13,766 nucleotides of DNA from positions 1 to 13,766 of the forward strand of contig CADBNQ010000300.1 of assembly GCA_902796045.1 (NCBI GenBank). The letters run 5' to 3'. Numbering within the stretch: position 1 is the stretch's first letter; each line of letters begins with the position of its first letter. This DNA is from an uncultured Lachnospiraceae bacterium (GTDB taxonomy: Bacteria > Bacillota > Clostridia > Lachnospirales > Lachnospiraceae). Below the pieces are notes generated by a model that saw nothing but the letters and a program-made list of their open reading frames with translations, was not told where the DNA came from and made no database searches. Made by a program: the position numbers and the translations under genes. Below are positions 6,756 through 13,235 of the stretch, one piece after another.

Positions 6756-7399
6756 CTGTTTACAAAGGGGTTGGTCTTACGTTCTTCCCCTATGGTCGTG
6801 GAAGGACCATGTCCCGGAAATACTACAGTCTCATCCGGAAAACTCATGACAACCTCGTTAACAGATTTCAGCAATGTCTCAGCGTCACCGGTCGGAAGGT
6901 CTGACCGTCCGATGCTTCCCGCAAACAGGGTATCACCCGTAAAAAGCCAGCCCTCTTCCATGAAATAATAGCAGCAGCTTCCGAGCGTATGGCCGGGAGT
7001 ATAGAAACACTGTGCCTTGTGCGCTGAGGTAACCTCAAAAATCTGCCTGTCCTTGATCATCATGTTGGCATGAGTCGTGTATCCTTCCCCGAACTGATCA
7101 CTGATATTGTACTGCTTTACCATAAGCACTTCCTGTTCTGGCTTTGCAGCATAGACTCTCAGCTTCCAGGGGTCATATTTCTCACGCAGGCCTGCCAGGG
7201 CATTAATGTGATCATAGTGACCATGGGTCAGAAGCACGCCGTCAAGAGTAAGTTCATTCTCCTCAAGAAACTCGATCAGCCCCTCTGCGTTGTCCGCCGG
7301 ATCAATGATCACCGCCTGCCTGATATCTTCATCAACCAGAATATAGCAGTTTGTCACCACCGGTCCCAGCTGGGCACAATATATTTTTAATTCTCCCAT
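6752..7399 (-). CDS. Small metallo-beta-lactamase-fold hydrolase (glyoxalase II-like)
   Basis: A 215-residue cytoplasmic MBL-fold enzyme with a complete two-metal site: THGHYDH (His59, His61, Asp63, His64), PGHTLGS (His137), GDTLF (Asp156) and PGHG (His197). It resembles the YcbL/hydroxyacylglutathione-hydrolase branch, including the GSIGRSDLPTGD segment (161-172). Unlike true glyoxalase II it lacks the C-terminal substrate-binding helical domain. The natural substrate is unknown, and a thioester or other small-molecule ester is a guess from the family. A strong AAGGAGG site lies five bases before the ATG. The gene starts 13 bases after rsh and overlaps hemZ by four bases, so all three are almost certainly translated from one mRNA. 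Confidence 0.88.
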   Translation of the reverse strand: MGELKIYCAQLGPVVTNCYILVDEDIRQAVIIDPADNAEGLIEFLEENELTLDGVLLTHGHYDHINALAGLREKYDPWKLRVYAAKPEQEVLMVKQYNISDQFGEGYTTHANMMIKDRQIFEVTSAHKAQCFYTPGHTLGSCCYYFMEEGWLFTGDTLFAGSIGRSDLPTGDAETLLKSVNEVVMSFPDETVVFPGHGPSTTIGEERKTNPFVNR

Positions 7400-7412
7400 C
7401 GTATCCTCCTTA

Positions 7413-9692
7413 TTACCCTGTTGTTCTCTCTATGTCTATAACGCTCTCAACATTACGTATCTTCTGAATAATACGGTTGAGCTCCTCTGTCCCGCTGGTC
7501 TCGAAGCTCAGCTCCAGAGTCTTTAACCCCTGCTTGCTGGTCCTGGTCTGTATGGATGTGATGTCCACCTTGAGTTCCAGGAAAATCTTGGATATGTCTA
7601 CCAGGATGCCTGTACGATTGTGGGCATAGATGGTAATATCCGCATGATAAAGCTCTCCTGTTTTCTCGGACGCATTCTCCTCCCACTCGGCATCGATCAG
7701 CCTGTTTCTGTCTGCCTCCGGCATTCCGACTATGTTGGCACAGTCTGTCCGGTGAATGGATATCCCCCGTCCCCTGGTGACAAAGCCTATGATCTCATCC
7801 CCGGGTACGGGACTGCAGCATTTGGAAAAGCGGACGGAAACATCGTCTGCACCCTTTACCGTGATTCCGGATTTACTCCGGATCCTCTGGGGTTTGTTCT
7901 GACCCTTGTTCCGCTCCTCAAGCTGTGCGGCGGCCTCCAGGTCTGTCATCTTCTGCTTCTTCTCTTTATCAGCTTCTTCAACAAGCTTGTTGACGACCTG
8001 TCCTTCCTTGAGACCTCCGTGACCCACGGCAGCCATGACTGCATTCCAGTTCCTCAGTCCGTATTTGGTCATCACCTTTTTCTGATATTCAGGCTTACTG
8101 TATTCAGAAAGGTTGATTCCTCTGGATCTGGCATACCGGTCTATGAGTTCCCTGCCCTTCTGGATGTTCTCCTCCTTGAACTGGGATTTGAACCACTGGT
8201 TGATCTTGGATCTGGCCTGAGAACTGCGGACAATGGACAGCCAGTCCCTGCTGGGACCTTTTGAGTTCTGGGAAGTGATGATCTCCACCCTGTCACCTGT
8301 CTGAAGCTTGTAATCGATGGGTACCTGTCTGCCGTTCACCCGGGCACCAACCATGCGGTTCCCTACCGCTGTGTGGATCATATAGGCAAAATCAATAGGC
8401 GTAGAACCAGCCGGGAGCGTCTTCACATCACCCTGGGGGGTAAAACAGTAAACCTGCTCTGTAAACAGATCCAGGTCCGACTTCAGGGCAGTCAGAAACT
8501 CCTGGTTATCTGACATATCCTGCTGCCATTCAAGGATACGGCGAAGCCAGGACAGCTTCTCCTCTTCCTTGTTCATGCTGCCGCCGCCCTCTTTATACTT
8601 CCAGTGGGCCGCGATACCATACTCTGCAGTCCGATGCATATCAAAGGTACGGATCTGTATCTCAAAAGGTCTCCCGCTGCTTCCAATCAGGGTCGTGTGG
8701 AGGGACTGATACATATTCTCCTTGGGCATGGCAATATAATCTTTAAACCGGCCGGGAATAGGCGTGTAAAGCTCATGAATCACACCCAGGGCTGCATAGC
8801 AGTCTTTGACTGTCTCCACCTTGATCCTGACAGCAAATATATCATAAATCTGGTCTATGGTCTTGTTCTGATTGCGCATCTTCTTATAGATGCTGAAATA
8901 ATGCTTGACCCGGCCGTTGACTTCAGCCTTGATGCCGGCCTCATCCATATGGTTTTTCACTTCGGCCACGATATCATCAATAGAACCAAGCCGCTCTTCT
9001 TTTGTGTTCTGGAGCTTCTCCTCCAGGTCGGTATATACATCCGGCTGCAGATATCTGAGGCACAGGTCATCGAGTTCGATCTTGATCTTGGAGATTCCAA
9101 GCCGGTGGGCGATCGGGGCGTAGATGTCCATCGTCTCTCTGGCTTTATCCCGCTGTTTCCCCGGAGGCATGTATTGCAGCGTCCGCATATTGTGAAGGCG
9201 GTCAGGCAGCTTGATCAGGATAACCCTGATATCCTTTGCCATGGCAAGAAACATTTTTCTTAAGTTTTCTGCCTGCAGGTCAAGCTTGTCATGAGAATAA
9301 GAGAGCTGGCCCAGCTTGGTTACCCCGTCCACAAGGAGGGCAACCTCAGCGTTGAACATGCGGGTCAGGTCATCCAGTGTTATATCGGTATCTTCTACTA
9401 CATCGTGAAGTAGACCGGCCACAATGGTCTCTTTATCCAGCTCCAGTTCAGCGAGAATCGTGGCTACACAGAGCGGGTGTATGATATACGGTTCCCCGGA
9501 CCTGCGCAGCTGACCCTTGTGGGCGTCTGTAGCCAGACGGTAGGCCCGCTCAATCATGGAAAAATCAGTCGAGGGATGGTAGGTGCGTACTGTGTTCACC
9601 AGATTCTGATAGAGTATATCCGGATCTGTAAAATCTTCTGGTCTGCTGATGTCTTTCTCTGTTCGTTTTATTTTTTTGTCCTGGGATTCCAC
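7413..9692 (-). CDS. rel: Bifunctional (p)ppGpp synthetase/hydrolase (Rel)
   Basis: A 759-residue long RSH protein that makes and degrades the stringent-response alarmone. Domains in order are: an HD hydrolase (about 45-200) with His72, LLHDVVEDT (His96-Asp97, Glu100-Asp101); a synthetase (about 240-360) with GRFKDYIAMPKENMYQSLHT (314-333); TGS (about 414-473); a zinc-finger region with KCCSPVPGD (624-632) and HRTDC; and a C-terminal ACT domain (about 684-757). The RFKD motif is the RXKD form of bifunctional enzymes, not the EXDD form of synthetase-only RelA, and the hydrolase residues are intact. The start is GTG with GGTGA six bases upstream, and an in-frame TGA lies three codons before it. 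It has its own candidate promoter and leads the MBL-hydrolase and hemZ genes. Confidence 0.96.
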   Translation of the reverse strand: MESQDKKIKRTEKDISRPEDFTDPDILYQNLVNTVRTYHPSTDFSMIERAYRLATDAHKGQLRRSGEPYIIHPLCVATILAELELDKETIVAGLLHDVVEDTDITLDDLTRMFNAEVALLVDGVTKLGQLSYSHDKLDLQAENLRKMFLAMAKDIRVILIKLPDRLHNMRTLQYMPPGKQRDKARETMDIYAPIAHRLGISKIKIELDDLCLRYLQPDVYTDLEEKLQNTKEERLGSIDDIVAEVKNHMDEAGIKAEVNGRVKHYFSIYKKMRNQNKTIDQIYDIFAVRIKVETVKDCYAALGVIHELYTPIPGRFKDYIAMPKENMYQSLHTTLIGSSGRPFEIQIRTFDMHRTAEYGIAAHWKYKEGGGSMNKEEEKLSWLRRILEWQQDMSDNQEFLTALKSDLDLFTEQVYCFTPQGDVKTLPAGSTPIDFAYMIHTAVGNRMVGARVNGRQVPIDYKLQTGDRVEIITSQNSKGPSRDWLSIVRSSQARSKINQWFKSQFKEENIQKGRELIDRYARSRGINLSEYSKPEYQKKVMTKYGLRNWNAVMAAVGHGGLKEGQVVNKLVEEADKEKKQKMTDLEAAAQLEERNKGQNKPQRIRSKSGITVKGADDVSVRFSKCCSPVPGDEIIGFVTRGRGISIHRTDCANIVGMPEADRNRLIDAEWEENASEKTGELYHADITIYAHNRTGILVDISKIFLELKVDITSIQTRTSKQGLKTLELSFETSGTEELNRIIQKIRNVESVIDIERTTG

Positions 9693-9730
9693 AGCTTGTC
9701 ACCACACTTTCCTCTTGATAGTATCTTTGT

Positions 9731-9759
9731 ATTATACACTATTATCTCGACTTATACAA
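9731..9759 (-). promoter_or_regulatory. Candidate sigma-A promoter for rsh and downstream genes
   Basis: On the minus strand a perfect -10 TATAAT lies at 9736-9731. It is exactly 17 bases from a -35-like TTGTAT at 9759-9754. The region is A/T-rich relative to its surroundings and lies in the 90-base gap between pyrI and rsh. Transcription would start near 9720-9725, giving a leader of about 30 bases before the GTG. The -35 matches the consensus in only three positions. No terminator was found after pyrI, so read-through from the pyr genes may add to expression. Confidence 0.65.
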
Positions 9760-9782
9760 GTTCCCGCTGCAACTCACCCTGA

Positions 9783-10205
9783 TTAATACTCGCTTTTCTT
9801 TGCCTCACAGTAAATGCATCGGTATATTCTGTTTTCTCTGTCTGCAAGCTTAAAGACGTGATCGATCCCTCTCTCTACAGAGGTAATGCATCTGGGATTC
9901 TTGCAGCGGATGATGTTGGTAATGCGCTCCGGCAGTTCAACGTGTTTCTTCTTGGCAATCTTGCTGTCCTTGATATAGCATACCGTGATGTCAGGATCCA
10001 CATAGCCCAGCACATCCAGATTGATATCCAGGGTATCGGCAATCTTTATGATATCCTTTTTGCCCATCTTATTGCTTACCGCATTCTTGATGATGGCAAC
10101 ACTGCAATCCAGTTTATCAAGCCCCAGGTAATGATAGATCTGCATGCTTTTCCCCGCCTGGATATGATCCAGGACAATACCGTTCTTTATACTGTCAATC
10201 TTCAT
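9783..10205 (-). CDS. pyrI: Aspartate carbamoyltransferase regulatory subunit
   Basis: A 140-residue PyrI chain that binds nucleotide effectors and links catalytic trimers into the allosteric holoenzyme. An N-terminal allosteric domain (about 1-95, with VLDHIQAGKS at 11-20) is followed by a zinc domain with four cysteines, Cys101, Cys106, Cys130 and Cys133. Their spacing is the same as in the E. coli protein (C-x4-C, x23, C-x2-C), and the chain is slightly shorter than the roughly 153 residues of E. coli PyrI. The ATG lies inside the end of pyrB in another frame, and a GGGGGTGAG site precedes it within the pyrB coding sequence. This arrangement favours coupled, stoichiometric synthesis. Bacillus subtilis lacks PyrI, whereas many Clostridia have it. 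Confidence 0.96.
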   Translation of the reverse strand: MKIDSIKNGIVLDHIQAGKSMQIYHYLGLDKLDCSVAIIKNAVSNKMGKKDIIKIADTLDINLDVLGYVDPDITVCYIKDSKIAKKKHVELPERITNIIRCKNPRCITSVERGIDHVFKLADRENRIYRCIYCEAKKSEY

Positions 10206-11121
10206 CTGCGCTCACCCCCAGTAAAGTCATGATCAGGGCCATCCTGATATATTTTCCATAGAGTGTCTGTTTAAAATAGCAGGCTCTCGGATCATCATCC
10301 ACTTTGATATCTATCTCGTTGACTCTTGGAAGGGGATGCATGATACACAAATCCTGTTTTGCCCTTTTCAGTTTATAAGTATCAAGAATAAAGCTGTCCT
10401 TTAATCGGATATAGTCTGCCTCATTGAAGAAGCGTTCTCGCTGGACCCGGGTCATGTACAGGATATCCAGCTCAGGCATGACCTCCTCCATGGTCCTCAC
10501 TTCTTTATAGCTGATCTGCTTTTTCTCAAAGACGTCTTTTATAATGTATTCAGGCAGACGCAGCTCTTCAGGTGAGATCATCACAAAATGGATATTCTCA
10601 TATCTGGACATGGCCTTAATGATCGAATGGACTGTCCGCCCGAATTTCAGGTCACCGCACAATCCGATGGTCATGTTGTCAAGTCTGCCCTTCTCACGGT
10701 AGATGGTCATGAGATCCGTCAGGGTCTGGGTTGGATGATTATGCCCGCCGTCACCGGCATTGATAACCGGCACCATCGATCTTCTGGCAGCCACATGGGG
10801 AGCCCCCTCTTTGGGATGGCGCATGGCAATGATATCCGCATAGCCTGAAACAACCTGAACCGTATCTGACACGCTCTCCCCCTTGGCTGAGGAGGAGGAA
10901 TCGGCAGAAGAAAAACCAAGCACGCTGCCGCCAAGCTCCAGCATGGCTGCCTCAAAGCTCAGACGGGTTCTTGTGCTTGGCTCAAAAAACAGAGTCGCCA
11001 GTTTCTTGTATCGACAAACTTCCCGGTATTTCTCTTTGTGCGCAATAATATCATCTGCCAGATGGAGCATATGATCAATTTCCTGTACCGATAAATCCAT
11101 GGGGTCTATTAAGTGCTTCAT
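10195..11121 (-). CDS. pyrB: Aspartate carbamoyltransferase catalytic subunit
   Basis: The enzyme joins carbamoyl phosphate and aspartate to make carbamoyl aspartate, the committed step of pyrimidine synthesis. Motifs are FFEPSTRTRLSFEAAML with STRTR at 49-53 for carbamoyl phosphate, SSSSAKGES with Lys80 from the 80s loop, HNHPTQTLTDL (127-137), and HPLPR (262-266). I place the start at 11121, giving 308 residues, because GGGAGG lies five bases before that ATG and this is the family length. An in-frame ATG at 11169 would add 16 residues unlike PyrB and falls in the loop of a hairpin without a good ribosome site. The gene overlaps pyrI by 11 bases. No PyrR-type attenuator is evident upstream. 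Confidence 0.96.
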   Translation of the reverse strand: MKHLIDPMDLSVQEIDHMLHLADDIIAHKEKYREVCRYKKLATLFFEPSTRTRLSFEAAMLELGGSVLGFSSADSSSSAKGESVSDTVQVVSGYADIIAMRHPKEGAPHVAARRSMVPVINAGDGGHNHPTQTLTDLMTIYREKGRLDNMTIGLCGDLKFGRTVHSIIKAMSRYENIHFVMISPEELRLPEYIIKDVFEKKQISYKEVRTMEEVMPELDILYMTRVQRERFFNEADYIRLKDSFILDTYKLKRAKQDLCIMHPLPRVNEIDIKVDDDPRACYFKQTLYGKYIRMALIMTLLGVSADED

Positions 11122-11153
11122 TGGAACCTCCCTCATTAGATGGTCTACATGCA

Positions 11154-11190
11154 GCCTGCGCGAATCCATCCATCGGAATTCGCGGCAGGC
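11154..11190 (-). other. Imperfect long hairpin between icd and pyrB
   Basis: The minus-strand RNA folds as a stem of about 14 pairs (GCCTG, CGCGAA and TCC with their complements), interrupted by two single-base bulges and closed by a 7-base GATGGAT loop. It starts seven bases after the icd stop and ends about 30 bases before the pyrB ATG. The sequence after it is not T-rich, so intrinsic termination is unlikely. It may be an mRNA-processing or stability element, or a regulatory leader structure for pyrBI. Confidence 0.55.
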
Positions 11191-11196
11191 ATCATC

Positions 11197-12396
11197 TTAT
11201 TCCAGTCTCTCACGGACTGCCTTAATAAAGTCCTCGCTGTTGACAGCCCTGACTTCTTCAAGACTGGTGATCAGCGCCAGGTCCTTAGTCATGGTACCGC
11301 TCTCAATGGTATCCAGTGTTGCCTTCTCCAGCCTGTCGGCAAATTCAACAAGCTCCGGAATCTCATCCAGCTTTCCTCTCTTCCTGAGGGCACCGGTCCA
11401 TGCGAAGATCGTCGCTACGGAATTAGTAGAAGTCTCTTCTCCCTTCAGATGTTTATAATAATGCCGTTGAACTGTCCCGTGGGCGGCTTCATATTCTGTG
11501 GTTCCATCCGGCGCGACCAGGACGGAGGTCATCATGGCCAGAGACCCGAAGGCTGTGGCAACCATATCACTCATCACGTCTCCGTCATAGTTCTTGCATG
11601 CCCAGATATAGCCACCCTCGGACCGGATCACACGGGCTACCGCATCATCAATCAGGGTATAGAAATACTCGATACCTTCTGCATCAAACCTGGCCTCATA
11701 CTCTTTCTCAAATATCTCCTGGAAGATGTCCTTAAATGTGTGATCATACTTCTTGGAAATCGTATCTTTGGTGGCAAACCAGAGATCCTGACCTGTCTCC
11801 AGGGCATAATTAAAACATGATCTGGCAAAGCTTCCGATAGAGCTGTCCAGGTTGTGCATGGCCTGGAGGATTCCAGGTCCCTGAAACTCGTGGATAGTCT
11901 CCCTGATCTGGCTGCCATCATCTCCGGTAAAGACAAGCTCTGCCTTACCGGAAGCAGGCACTCTCATATCAACCGCCTTATACACATCGCCATAGGCATG
12001 TCTTGCAATCGTGATGGGTTTCTTCCAGGTCTTTACTGTAGGCTCAATCCCTTTCACAACGATGGGCGCACGGAAGACAGTCCCATCAAGGATCGCCCTG
12101 ATGGTTGCATTAGGACTCTTGTACATCTCCTTCAGATGATACTCCTCCATCCGTGCTGCATTGGGGGTGATGGTAGCACATTTAACAGCAACCCCGTATT
12201 TTCTGGCTGCATTGGCAGAGTCGATGGTGACCTGGTCTTCCGTCTCATCTCTGTGCGCAAGTCCAAGGTCATAATACTCTGTTTTAAGGTCGATGAAAGG
12301 GAGCAGGAGCTCCTCCTTGATCATCTTCCACAGAATCCTGGTCATCTCGTCTCCGTCCATCTCCACTAAAGGGGTTGTCATTCTGATTTTTTGCAT
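11197..12396 (-). CDS. icd: NADP-dependent isocitrate dehydrogenase, eukaryotic-like (type II) family
   Basis: A 399-residue dimeric-type enzyme oxidising isocitrate to 2-oxoglutarate and carbon dioxide with NADPH formation. It resembles animal cytosolic/mitochondrial IDH rather than E. coli Icd. Visible residues are Lys72 and Thr77, SPNATIR (94-100), GTVFR (105-109) and IARHAYGD with Arg132. These isocitrate-binding positions fall at the same residue numbers as in human IDH1. LIDDAVARVIRSEGGYIWAC carries metal-ligand aspartates, and HGTVQRHYYKHLKGEETSTN is the NADP-binding stretch. A GGAGG site eight bases upstream supports the ATG. The gene lies between dapB and pyrB with about 70-base gaps on both sides, each holding a hairpin. 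Its likely role is 2-oxoglutarate for glutamate synthesis plus NADPH, since no other citrate-cycle gene is nearby. Confidence 0.95.
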   Translation of the reverse strand: MQKIRMTTPLVEMDGDEMTRILWKMIKEELLLPFIDLKTEYYDLGLAHRDETEDQVTIDSANAARKYGVAVKCATITPNAARMEEYHLKEMYKSPNATIRAILDGTVFRAPIVVKGIEPTVKTWKKPITIARHAYGDVYKAVDMRVPASGKAELVFTGDDGSQIRETIHEFQGPGILQAMHNLDSSIGSFARSCFNYALETGQDLWFATKDTISKKYDHTFKDIFQEIFEKEYEARFDAEGIEYFYTLIDDAVARVIRSEGGYIWACKNYDGDVMSDMVATAFGSLAMMTSVLVAPDGTTEYEAAHGTVQRHYYKHLKGEETSTNSVATIFAWTGALRKRGKLDEIPELVEFADRLEKATLDTIESGTMTKDLALITSLEEVRAVNSEDFIKAVRERLE

Positions 12397-12421
12397 TAGA
12401 TTTCCTCCAGAATTTTCTTAA

Positions 12422-12455
12422 AGGCAGCGCTCCGGAAGGTGCCGGAACGCTGCCC
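12422..12455 (-). terminator. Strong hairpin between dapB and icd, possible partial terminator
   Basis: The minus-strand RNA forms a 14-bp stem with a CACCUU loop: GGGCAGCG, U and UCCGG pair with CCGGA, G and CGCUGCCU. Two pairs are G-U wobbles that would be mismatches in plus-strand RNA. UUUAAGAAAAUU follows, a short and imperfect U-run. It begins 11 bases after the dapB stop and ends before the icd ribosome site. It may terminate the dap transcript in part. No clear promoter for icd was seen in what remains of the gap. Confidence 0.6.
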
Positions 12456-12466
12456 ATCATTCGTAA

Positions 12467-13225
12467 TTATCCGATTACGTCACTCATATCATATAATCCG
12501 GCAGGCTTACCGGCAAGAAAGAGGGCTGCCTGAATAGCTCCTTTACCAAAAACTGCTCTTGAAAAGGCATTATGCTTAAAAGAAACCACTTCATCGGTCC
12601 CTGCAAAAATGACCTCATGCTCTCCTACGATCGTCCCGCCTCTGACAGCTGAAATGCCGATCTCATCTGAGGGTCTCGGCATCCTCCGCTGGCTGCGGTC
12701 ATAGGTATATGTATATCTTCCTTCACCAGCCTCATTGACAGCATCCGCCAGAGCTATGGCTGTACCTGAGGGGGCATCCACCTTCCTGCGGTGGTGCTTC
12801 TCGACGATATCGATGTCAAAGCCGGCCTGTCCCAGGGTCTTTACTGCTTCTTTCACAAGCTTGATCAGAATATTGATCCCCAGCGACATATTGGCTGACC
12901 GGAGAACGGCCACCTGGCCGCTTGCTTCCTCCAGACGGGCGATCTGGGCATCACTGAGGCCTGTAGTGCACTCAACAAGGGGAATCTTATTCTGCACTGC
13001 GTAATCCAGGACAGCATCAACTGCAGCTGCCGAGGAAAAATCTATGATCACATCGATATCTTCTTTGATCTCATCATAGGAAGTATAGACCGGATAGGGG
13101 GTCTGATCCCCGGAATCTGCCACATCCACACCGGCTGCGACCACTATCCTGTCCGTCTCGCTGACCAGGCCTGATACCACGCGGCCCATATAGCCATTAC
13201 ATCCTACCAGTAATACTTTCGTCAT
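12467..13225 (-). CDS. dapB: 4-hydroxy-tetrahydrodipicolinate reductase
   Basis: A 252-residue reductase of the diaminopimelate/lysine pathway, using NAD(P)H on the product of DapA. The N-terminal Rossmann fold starts with VGCNGYMGRV (7-16), and DFSS at 62-65 and CTTG at 86-89 follow. The substrate domain carries the signature EKHHRRKVDAPSGTA with His144-His145 and Lys148. RGGTIVGEHEVIFAG (195-209) is also typical. Length and motifs are normal for the family. An AGGAG site lies upstream of the ATG. The start is only 10 bases after the dapA stop, so the two are in one operon making diaminopimelate for peptidoglycan and lysine for protein. Confidence 0.97.
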   Translation of the reverse strand: MTKVLLVGCNGYMGRVVSGLVSETDRIVVAAGVDVADSGDQTPYPVYTSYDEIKEDIDVIIDFSSAAAVDAVLDYAVQNKIPLVECTTGLSDAQIARLEEASGQVAVLRSANMSLGINILIKLVKEAVKTLGQAGFDIDIVEKHHRRKVDAPSGTAIALADAVNEAGEGRYTYTYDRSQRRMPRPSDEIGISAVRGGTIVGEHEVIFAGTDEVVSFKHNAFSRAVFGKGAIQAALFLAGKPAGLYDMSDVIG

Positions 13226-13235
13226 CCTTCTTCTC

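Noticed and set aside
7620..8264. Plus-strand open frame of 214 codons opposite rsh
   Set aside because: It mirrors the zinc-finger and linker region of Rel. The hydrophobic runs come from reversed charged codons.
11122..11169. Upstream in-frame ATG extending pyrB by 16 codons
   Set aside because: The extra residues do not resemble PyrB, the ATG lies in a hairpin loop without a ribosome site, and GGGAGG stands just before the ATG at 11121.
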